Assembly: GCA_029204045.2 (NCBI GenBank)
Contig: CM055077.1
Coordinates: forward strand, 2,377,393 to 2,441,392
Origin: Tillandsia leiboldiana
Taxonomy: Eukaryota > Streptophyta > Magnoliopsida > Poales > Bromeliaceae
Direction: 5' to 3'
DNA: 64,000 nucleotides
The notes under the pieces were generated by a model. The model saw nothing but the letters and a program-made list of their open reading frames with translations, was not told the origin of the DNA and did not search any database. This document shows, in pieces, positions 53,556 through 64,000 of this stretch. Position 1 is the stretch's first letter. Each line of letters opens with the position of its first letter. A program made the translations under genes and the position numbers.

Positions 53556-53572
53556 GCAAACCCTTTTGTTAG

Positions 53573-53753
53573 ATGTCAATGGATACAGATATTCAACTTT
53601 TTTTTTTTTTTTTAACCCAAATTCTAACGGGGCGAATTTGTTCAATGCTAGATGAATGTAATTTCAGATATGAATATAAAAAATTAAATCTGTGAATTTA
53701 AATTCGGATATAAATTTTATCTTTACACACCAAATTCAAACCTCAGTTGATTT

Positions 53754-53796
<43 letters not shown>

Positions 53797-53985
53797 TGAT
53801 GCTATATTAGCACCTATACTTTAAGAATTTAAAATTTAATATAATATATTTTGAAATATAATAAAAATAAATAATTATCTTAAGTTGGCGTTCGAATTTG
53901 AATATAAATTTTTAAAATTTGTTAAGTTTAAATTTCAGGTTCGGATTTTGAAAAACCAATCACGATCCGATTCGTTGACATAGCT
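53573..53985. repeat. GGATGTCAA-type foldback repeat with internal (TA)n
   Basis: The left end AGATGTCAATGGATACAGAT is inverted relative to the right end (reverse complement GCTATGTCAACGAATCGGAT). A (TA)n tract sits at 53759-53792. This resembles a common plant MULE-derived repeat. No clear target duplication was seen. Confidence 0.45.
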
Positions 53986-53989
53986 ACCT

Positions 53990-54722
53990 GGGCCCTTTTT
54001 TTCGTGGGCTTTTATTTTTTTTTTCTTATTAAAAAAATAGTAAGACTAAATTATATTAATTATTTTTCTATGCTTTAATATTATTTTAATTAGATCTAAA
54101 AATTAAAGTAATTATTGAATTTAGTTATAAAATTTTTAAATATAATTGTACAGAAGAAATAAGTTATAATTAATATTATAAAATTACATAAAATAAATAA
54201 AATTGTTCAATAAATTATTAATTTTAATAGTATTAGTAAAATCAGATATCTCTTTTATATAATCTTTTATCTATATTTTGAATTGCAAGTTAGATAGAAT
54301 TTGAAATATAAAGAATTATAATATACCAACTCATTTTAGTAAAAAAATTTACGACCTAATGTACTAATTATCGTAAACTCTGATACCATATAAAATTAAA
54401 TAAAATAATTATTATACTTTAAAAACTTTAATTATTAGAAAATGTTGTTTATATATTTTATATTCAAGGCAACATGTTTCTCTACATGACTAGAATGGTC
54501 TTCTATGTGGTGGTAGTACTGTATTATAATATCTCAAGCCAATCAATTTTTTTAAAAAAACATATATAATAATTTTTTTAAAAAAATAGGATAAAACAAG
54601 TGAGTCCCAAAAATAAATTTAAATTATTGGAGTCACGAGTGATATGGTTTGACCATCACATTTAAGACTTTTTATTATGTAACACTCGGAGCTAAATTAA
54701 TTTTGAAAAAATAACAGCCTTT

Positions 54723-54755
<33 letters not shown>

Positions 54756-55340
54756 CAAAAACAAAACTATGTGTACACTCCTCATAAAAAAAAAAAATGC
54801 AACTTAGGTATATATATATAGAGACTATGTACTAATTATAAGTAGTGCCCATTTTTTATATTAAAAATGATAAATTTGGTGATTGTAACAAATGTATTGA
54901 TATAATTAAGTACACCCTAAGAATCATTATTTAGAGCAATCCATTATTTAGAGGGGATAAAAATTTGGTTAATTAGATGTAGCACTCAACTAGAGAAAAT
55001 TCCAAAGATTAGGAGTAATCATTAATTTGTTAGAGGTCAATCTGATTCATTAAACATTGGCAACTCAATAATATTAAATATTTTTTTTTGAACAATTTTT
55101 TTTTGATTCTATTCATAAATCTTTTTATTATCTACATTACAAATTTAAGTATCCACCAAGATACGGACACAACTTCTGTACCAATGACACAGCTCAAAAA
55201 TAAATTTATTAAATTATTAAACATTTTTTTAATAAAATTTAAAAATTTTAATAAATATATATAATAAATAAATTTAAAAATTTATTACTAAAAAAAATAA
55301 ATATTTCATATTATTATGTACCGACATATATATATATATA
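53990..55340. other. Gene-free AT-rich stretch
   Basis: No coding or structural feature recognised apart from A/T homopolymers (about 54719-54755). Confidence 0.55.
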
Positions 55341-55341
55341 T

Positions 55342-55564
55342 AGTCCGGCTAGTATACTATCAATAATACCAAACATTTTGTGCTATCAAGTTTTCTACCG
55401 TTAGATCAAACCCTTTAATTATTTTCACCCGTTAGATTTTACTATTTTTTCAACCACCCATTAAATCTAAGGGGCCCACTATCATCATCTCAACCACATA
55501 TCTCTTAATTGAACAGTTAAAAATTTAATAGTAATAATAACTTAATACTATTAATAATATTCCA

Positions 55565-55652
<88 letters not shown>
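55342..55652. repeat. Family A MITE followed by (TA)n
   Basis: Left end TAGTCCGGCTAGTATACTAT, then ATAATACCAAACATTTTGTG, CTACCGTTAGATCAAA, CCACCCATTAAATCTAAG and CAACCACATATCTCTTAATT. The right end ACTATTAATAATATTCCAGC runs into (TA)n 55566-55652. Confidence 0.7.
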
Positions 55653-55653
<1 letters not shown>

Positions 55654-55656
<3 letters not shown>

Positions 55657-55826
55657 CAATGCTACATGTACACCCCGAAGGGGGTGTACATCATACACCT
55701 CTACCATTTTAATGATGCCGATATTTTTTACGGGTCACATCGAGTGACCCATCATCACACCCCCACCCTTAAATGGGTGGGATGTATGATGTACACCCCG
55801 AAAGGAGTGTACACATAGCATTTTCC
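55654..55826 (-). mobile_element. Family C MITE, copy 4
   Basis: 173 bp, ends GAGCAATGCTACATGTACAC and CACATAGCATTTTCC. It lies between (TA)n tracts on both sides, in the same orientation as copy 2. Confidence 0.85.
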
Positions 55827-55842
55827 ATATATATATATATAT

Positions 55843-56408
55843 ATTTCATACTAATATAACTTAAATTCTTGAACTACGTACATGTATTAATTTTCGAATG
55901 GAAACACCTAATCAATAGGCCACCGGTGTTTTGACTGACACAAATTTTATTGCGAAGCGAGTAAATTCAACGTATGTAGTCAAGTTAACTTTTAGATGTC
56001 CAGATTCAACGAATTTGTAGTAGCTTAGATATCCTATTATGCAACAAATCCTTGAGATAGCGACAACATACGTACGTCACTACAAAAAGTTAATATTTAA
56101 AAATACTTATTTATATATTTAATAATATTTAAAAATATTTTAATATAATTTAGCGTCGCGCATCATTTAAAGTACCGGCAAATAAAGAGCCGTCACGGAT
56201 ATACTTTTATACCAAGCGTCGGTAAAAAAACGCTTTAAAGCGTTAGAATTTTTTAAAATCCTAATATTTTAAAACGTCAAAAAATTTAAAATAATAATAA
56301 AATTTATTATTTAATTAATTAATTTAATATAATAAAAAATTTATACGACGATGCTTTTTAAAGCGTCGACATTTTCAATATTGTAAAAATATTTGGAGAT
56401 GCTTATTC
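55843..56408. other. Gene-free stretch
   Basis: No gene. Two GCGTCGG/CGACGCTTT-like inverted blocks at about 56153-56240 and 56345-56375 may be remnants of another short repeat. Confidence 0.35.
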
Positions 56409-56411
56409 TAA

Positions 56412-56906
56412 GGGCCCGTTTGGATGTGGGCTAGAACCGGGAATAGCGGGTTTATCTCCCTTATTCTACCAAACGCATCTGGAACTATCTGATATTGCTT
56501 ATTCCAGAACAACTAGAATAAGTTGGAACAACAATTCTTACCCATTATTTTATAAATTTTTTTTTACCAAAATACCCCTCCTCCCCTCCTTTCTCTCTTC
56601 CCAATACACTCTCATCATCACAAATTCCTCTCTCTCCTCTCTCTCTTTTCCTTATTCCCAATACACTCTTATCATCACAAATCCCTCTCTCTCCTCTCTC
56701 TCTCTCTTTATCACATATTAATTCTGGAGGGCAAAAAGGTAATTTACCCAACTTATCATCTTTATTCCTCCTATTCCTCATTATTAAACCAAACACAAAA
56801 TCTCTTATTCCTGGAACCATCCCAAACGCTTTTTCGCTCTAGTTCCGTACTTTATACTTATCCCCGGTTTAGCTAATTCTACCTTAACCCGATTCCAAAC
56901 GCAACC
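56412..56906. mobile_element. TAA-flanked MITE with GGGCCCGTTTGG end
   Basis: The left end GGGCCCGTTTGGATGTGGGC and the right end (reverse complement GGTTGCGTTTGGAATCGGGT) are inverted, with TAA on both sides (56409-56411 and 56907-56909). The 3-bp TAA duplication and a GTTTGG-type terminus fit PIF/Harbinger (Tourist-like) elements. The interior CTCTCTCCTCTC repeats give false frames. Confidence 0.65.
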
Positions 56907-56945
56907 TAAGGGTTCTCTAAAAATCGTCTTTATATTTAAAAAAAA

Positions 56946-57351
56946 GCTAAATTACAGAAAATACTCTTGTAATATTCCATTTTTTTACTTTATCTCCATG
57001 TCTTTTAAAAGTCTATATTTTGTCCCCTCGTAATTACCGAATTGTCTTTAGGGGCAAGGGCGTTAACGGAGGAGGTAAATTGACGAAAATGCCCTTACCT
57101 TATATTGGAGGGAAAAAGATAATGGAGGAGAGAGAAAGGGGCTTAGACTTATTTCCCGTCATTTTTGAAGGGTATTTTGGGTATATCCAATAATATTTTT
57201 AAAAAAACTGACGGCTCACTCACGGAATCGTGACGGCGGGGATAAATGCATATTTCGGTAATTACGAGAGGATAAAATGTAGGCTTTTAAAAGACAGAGG
57301 AACAAAGTAAAAAAACGATATATTACAAAAAAAAATTTCTGTAATTTAGCC
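56946..57351. mobile_element. MULE-like MITE with 9-bp target duplication
   Basis: Terminal inverted repeats of about 110 bp: GCTAAATTACAGAAA at the left pairs with TTTCTGTAATTTAGCC at the right, continuing through GTCTTTTAAAAG and CGTAATTACCGAA. The direct repeat TAAAAAAAA lies at 56937-56945 and 57352-57360. The repeat is low complexity, so the duplication alone is weak, but the TIRs are clear. Confidence 0.7.
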
Positions 57352-57360
57352 TAAAAAAAA

Positions 57361-58299
57361 TTTGTACTGCATCCATACATGTCTAATACAATTAGATGGC
57401 ACCCTCCATTAGAGAGTTCATAAAAGTTCAAATATATTTTACTAAAATAAAAAAATTAATGTGATAAATAATAAAATAATAGTTTTTGAATGCAGAGAGT
57501 GTAAGATGTATATTTTAATTAATTATTTTAAAATGTATATTTTATTACTTGTAAATAAAATTATAGAGTGAAAATCAGAGCAAACCATGGGCTCCTCTCA
57601 AAACCGCTTACAAAAGGTATTTATTTGTTGCTAATTAAGCTGGTAATTTTATATAACAATGTTGGATTAAGAGTATGTTTGGTATTGAAAGTGTCTTACT
57701 ATATTTAGATAAAATATGGTTAGTGGAGATATATATTTTTTTATTTTTGATCATATTAAAATAAATAAAAAAGTATTATATTAACATGGCAACACATCAA
57801 CGTATGGAAACATGCTAACAACTTTAATATAATATTTCCAAGTTTCTAATAAAGAAAGAAATTATTACTTGTGCTATATACCGATGTATATATAAATACG
57901 TTTCTTTTACACCTCACATATAAAATTTTATTATGAAGGCTTCGAAATTAAAATATAAATTTACCGAATATGTTCTAGCTATAACATTGAGAAAGTATTT
58001 ATGTCAAATATCGTATGTTTTAAATAATCGATATGTAAAATAATAATTTATATTGTTGAATTTTATGACTGCTTATATTGAAGTAATATATATTAATCAA
58101 AACTTAAAATATTTCACACTTATTTCATTTGAATATTATAGATTGGTATGTATGGAATTGGAGTTTGATTTGAAAACATTAACTCAAACTATTAGTGCAA
58201 TGTGTGAGATATACTGGTTTATAAACACGTAAGTACGTGCATGTAATATGCAATTTTTTTTCTTTATGACCCTTGAATAAGGCCTAAGAATAAGTGCAT
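57361..58299. other. Gene-free AT-rich stretch
   Basis: No feature recognised. Confidence 0.6.
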
Positions 58300-58720
58300 G
58301 TTTTTTCTTTTTTGAGAAAAAATAGGGTGTTCATCTGTTTTATTCATCAAAACTATGAATTAGGTTATATAAGTAAGGCAATCCGCGGCCTAACACGAAA
58401 GTAATTGGAATATGTTTTCACAAAAATTAATTCTTCCACATTCTCGCCAGTAAAATCGCCTTAATTACTTACTATCGTCAGGAACTCAAAGTCAATTTAT
58501 CTACAAATTATATTATTCCTTTCCAGCCAGATAACCCACCAGCATAATGCGAGCATATTAACTCTCGTCATCCTTTTCCTAACAATTCCTCCACAAATTG
58601 ACCTCTCCCAAAATTTGCCAATGTGTTTACCAATGAGCCATTTCATTGTCCCTTCATCAGTCCTTACAATAAGATATTAACCGACCACGCATCTAGTGAG
58701 GGGGCAAAGGGTTAGTGCAT
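58300..58720 (-). pseudogene. LINE (L1-type) 3' end relic
   Basis: On the minus strand a decayed frame encodes KWLIGKHIGKFWERSICGGI and then MLALCWWVIWLERNN. This is the W-x-[IL]-W-x-ERN motif of the zinc-finger/reverse-transcriptase C-terminal region in plant L1 LINEs. Stop codons interrupt it. The segment ends in AATAAAACAGATGAACACCC, TATTTTTTCTC and an A-tail (plus-strand T/A run at about 58296-58322), so it is 5' truncated. No target duplication was identified. Confidence 0.55.
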
Positions 58721-58817
58721 GTCAAGGAAAAGGTCAAAAGGGGCAAAATGCAAAGAATGTACATTATCTCCTTTTTATCATTGAGGATAAGGAGAGAATA
58801 GCTAGGGCGAAGGGAAA

Positions 58818-58862
58818 AACAACAACAACAATAACAACAACAACAACAACAACAACAACAAA
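58818..58862. repeat. (ACA)n microsatellite
   Basis: About 14 trinucleotide units with one ATA interruption. It explains the Thr-rich frame at 58696-58884. Confidence 0.95.
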
Positions 58863-59183
58863 AGAAAAGGGAAAGATATCATGAGCTCACCAACCTTATA
58901 CATGGAGATATGCTTTAGCCTAAACAGGGTGAATGAAAGAGATAGCCACCTACAAAGACTCGCTATTCTCGTGCTTCTTCTTCTTTTACATCTACTTAAT
59001 TAATTAATAATAATAACTCAAAGAAAAGCCAAAAAGAAAAAAGGGAAAGGATAAAAGAATGAGCTAGCTTTTGTCTATATATATATAGCATGTTTTTGCC
59101 ACATAGGTAGTTTCTAATTAATAAGGTGCCATAGGAAATGTTTTGAAACCAAAGCTTCCCTAAATAAGACAATTTAAATCTCT

Positions 59184-59835
<652 letters not shown>

Positions 59836-59868
<33 letters not shown>

Positions 59869-60068
59869 GGCTTATATACTTTCAAAAGTACAAGCCCAAA
59901 CATATTTGTAAATTTTTTACCATTGAATTTACATTGAGATTTGTGCCATTTTTTTTTTTTTACTCTCTCTTTAGTTGGCTTTACAATAGCACAAATCTCA
60001 ATGTAAATTCAATAATAAAAAATTCACAAGTATAATTAGGCTTGTACTTTTAAAAATATATAAGCTCT

Positions 60069-60122
<54 letters not shown>
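59836..60122. repeat. (GA)n, family B MITE, (TA)n(GA)n
   Basis: (GA)n at about 59836-59864. A palindromic family B element lies at 59865-60072 with arms around ACTTTCAAAAGTACAAGCCC and GGCTTGTACTTTTAAAAATA. (TA)n at 60072-60101 and (GA)n to about 60120 follow. Confidence 0.75.
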
Positions 60123-60123
<1 letters not shown>

Positions 60124-62345
60124 TCCGGCTATTATACTGTCGATAACATTAAGAATTTGATGCTATCAAGTTTTTCACTGTTAGATTGATCATTTTGATT
60201 ATTTTTATTTTTTTGATCATACTATAATACCAGCCACCCACTAAACTGTAAGGCCCCGTTTGGTTCGGGGATTAATTTCTAAGGTATAAATTTTTTTATA
60301 CCTGGGATAGCTTGCTATTCCGGGATAAAGAAGTATAAAAGTTAAATTGCGTTGGGTTGAAAAGTTGGTATTCTCTGGAATAGCTAAAATAGTGTTTGGT
60401 TGAAATTATGGAATAGTGGAGGATAATGGAAAAAAAGATAGAATTTTTTTCAAAATGCCAACTTTGCCCTTATCTTTTTTTTATAGGAAAATTAATTTTA
60501 AAATTATATTTAATTTGAAGCAATTTAATTATAAGTAATAAATCATATCTTACCTAAAAAAATTAATTTTAATATTTAATTTAATTTGAAGCAATTTTAA
60601 TTATAAATTATAAATTATAAATTTTAATTTTAATTTAAAACTTTAATTTTAAATTTTAATTTTAAATTTTAAATTTTAAATTTTAATTTTAAACTTTAAT
60701 TTTAAATTTTAATTTTCAAATTTTATTTTAAATTTTGAATTTTAAAAATTTAATTGTAAATTTTAAATTTTAATTTTAAATTTTAAAATTTATATTTGAA
60801 ATTTTTTAATTTGAAATTTTAAATTTAAAATTTCACATTCAAATTTTAAAATTTTAAAATTCAAATTCAAATTTGAAATTTAAAATTTAAAATGTAAAAT
60901 TTCACATTCAAATTTTAAAATTTTAAAATTCAAAATTAATTTTAAAAGAGAGGGTGGGAGGTGGAGAAGAGAGAGCGAGAGGGGAAGAAGAGGACGAAGA
61001 GCCGCTCAAGGGAGATGGGTGGAGTGGTGAACACGCCAATACCTGAGGAAAGGAGGCAGTGGGTGGGAAAATTATATTCCCATTCATGCCCCCACCCCTA
61101 TTCCACTATTCGAAGCATCTCATGGAATTAATCTTAACGGGTTATCCTAGGATAACCCGTTAAGAAGGGGATAAAATTTTTTTTTATCCCCTGTGTTTTT
61201 TCAATGATGTTTGGCAAGAATAGGGGATAAAGGGGGTTATTCCCCCTTTATCTCCCAACCAAATACTGCCTAAGGCTATGTTTGGTTGGGGGATAAAGGG
61301 GGATAACTCCTTTATCCTCCATTTATTCACCAAACACAAAAAAAAATTGGAGGGATTTATTATCCCTCCCTTAACGGGTTATTCTGGAATAACCCGTTAA
61401 GGAGGGGGATAACAATTTCCCCCATTGGTGGAAATAAGGTTGTTCCCATTCGGAAACAATCTTATTTCTATCTTTTTTAAATTTTTTAAAATTTAAATTA
61501 AAATTTATAAAATTTCAAATTTAAATTTTTTCATTTTATAAATTTTAAAATTTTTAATTTTATTTTTTTATAAATCTAAAAATTTAAAATTTTAAAATTT
61601 TAAAATTTTAAAATTTATACAAATTTTGTATATATAAATTTTTTAATTTATAAAAATTTAAAAATTAAAATTTTTGCATCATCTTTTACATATTTTTTGA
61701 AATAATTAAAATTTAAATTTTTAAATTTAGAAAAATTTTAAATTTTATAACTTTTTAAATTTGTAACTTTAATTTTTAATAAATTTATAAATTTAATAAA
61801 TTTTAAAATTTATACAAATTTTAAAATTTTAAAAGTTATATAAATTTTAAAATTTTAAAATTTATACAAATTTTAAATTTTTTAAATTTAATTTTTTAAA
61901 AATTAAACGCTATTATTTACTAAAATATAAGCTTTAATTTATACAAATATTAATTATTATTTATTTAATATTTTATATTAATTAATTAGATAAAATATTA
62001 TTATTTTAAAATTATAATTATTTTTATTTTTTCACTATTCTCACTTATTCCAAAAAATGAACCAAACACAATTTCAGTTATTCCTAAAAATAACAGTTTT
62101 ACAAACCAAACACTAATTTTCTTTTATCCCTGACTATCCCGAAATAGCAAGCTATCCCAGGAATAAAAAAATTTATCCCCAAACTCATAATCCCCGGACC
62201 AAACATTACATATAAAGGTTTAGTAGGTGGTTGGCGGAATAGTATGATCTAAGAGACGAAAATGAATAAAGAGGTACATTCAACGGTAAAAAACTTGATA
62301 GCATCAAGTGCTTGGTGCTATTGATAGTATAGTAGCCGAACTCTC
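60123..62345. repeat. Family A MITE split by nested TAA-flanked elements
   Basis: The left half (60123-60248: AATCCGGCTATTATACTGTC onward to CCACCCACTAAACTG) and right half (about 62216-62345: AGGTTTAGTAGGTGGTTGGC onward to GATAGTATAGTAGCCGAACT) together make one complete family A element. About 1.96 kb of other repeat DNA was inserted in its middle. Confidence 0.75.
60252..62212. mobile_element. Compound insertion of two TAA-flanked MITE-like elements
   Basis: The left part (60252-61270) has ends GGCCCCGTTTGGTTCGGGGA and (reverse complement) GGCAGTATTTGGTTGGGAGA. The right part (61274-62210) has ends GGCTATGTTTGGTTGGGGGA and (reverse complement) TGTAATGTTTGGTCCGGGGA. TAA lies at 60249-60251, at the junction 61271-61273 and at 62213-62215. 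Outer ends resemble each other, and so do inner ends. Interiors are low-complexity AAATTTTAAATTTT sequence (60600-60950 and 61470-61900). No transposase. Confidence 0.65.
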
Positions 62346-62364
62346 ATTCTCTCTCTATATATAG

Positions 62365-63602
<1,238 letters not shown>

Positions 63603-63606
<4 letters not shown>

Positions 63607-64000
63607 AGTGAGAGACCAATTAATTAAAACAAGTCACTATCTCTGACGTGACCCCCGACCACCACTAAAAGATAAGATAAATGCCATAAAAGAGGTAATG
63701 AATGAGTTGGCTAAACGCCATTTGTGCCCAATTCAAACTCGGCTACTCGAGAGAGTTCACTTTATTTATTCTTAATTTACATTAAACAAAAGAAAAATTT
63801 TCCAAAACGAAACTTCTAGTAGTAGGCTAGTAGCTTCTTAATAATAAAAAAAAAACATATTTAATAAAATACTTTTTTATCCTTACATATCAGTTATACA
63901 ATAAAAAAAAAATAAAAAATAATGGGCTTCATTAAATATTTTTTAGTCCCTATCTTCAATCTCATAATATATAAACTATATTTCCAAAAAGTTCGAGACC
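63603..64000. other. Right edge, no gene seen
   Basis: AT-rich sequence with no recognised feature. A short block TGACGTGACCCCCGACCACC near 63637 is GC-richer. Confidence 0.5.

Overview
This window is nuclear DNA of a flowering plant. Genes have many spliced exons with GT-AG introns, plant-only families are present, and the intergenic space is AT-rich and packed with TA microsatellites and small non-autonomous transposons. The very GC-rich first exons of the kinase and of the TMM gene, next to AT-rich genes, fit a monocot best. A commelinid such as a bromeliad is my guess, not something the sequence proves.

Six protein genes can be rebuilt, with every coding length closing in frame. (1) 12127-14853 (+): S-type anion channel of the SLAH2/SLAH3 group, 6 exons, 602 aa. 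(2) 16435-17919 (+): TOO MANY MOUTHS, one exon, 494 aa. (3) 19002-23276 (-): calcium-dependent protein kinase, 8 exons, 528 aa. (4) 27231-36079 (+): TIMELESS, 20 exons, 1263 aa. (5) 38475-43076 (+): plastidial pyruvate kinase beta subunit (PKP2 type), 12 exons, 589 aa, with one GC-AG intron. (6) 45943-47856 (-): a WRKY19-related protein with eleven Cys/His repeats and no WRKY domain, 637 aa, with a probable 5'UTR intron of about 2.5 kb. Genes 1-3 all concern guard cells or stomata in known family biology (anion efflux, stomatal patterning, calcium kinases that activate SLAC/SLAH channels). Genes 4-5 are also neighbours in Arabidopsis as I remember it (At5g52910 and At5g52920), so this may be very old microsynteny.

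The left flank (1-12 kb) holds a foldback element, a 430-bp triplication carrying a SINE-like unit, two elements with 8-9 bp target duplications, and a Copia-like solo LTR. The right flank (51-64 kb) has no recognisable host gene. It is a mosaic of (TA)n tracts, three recurring short inverted-repeat families (called A, B and C here), TAA-flanked elements, a MULE-like element and a LINE relic. Between the genes lie a complete 1.2-kb hAT-like element with a perfect 8-bp target duplication, and a 613-bp MULE-like foldback inserted exactly at the TATA box of TMM, which duplicated that TATA box.

All coordinates were read by eye. Exon borders were checked by reading frame, splice dinucleotides and family protein sequence. 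No database search was made.
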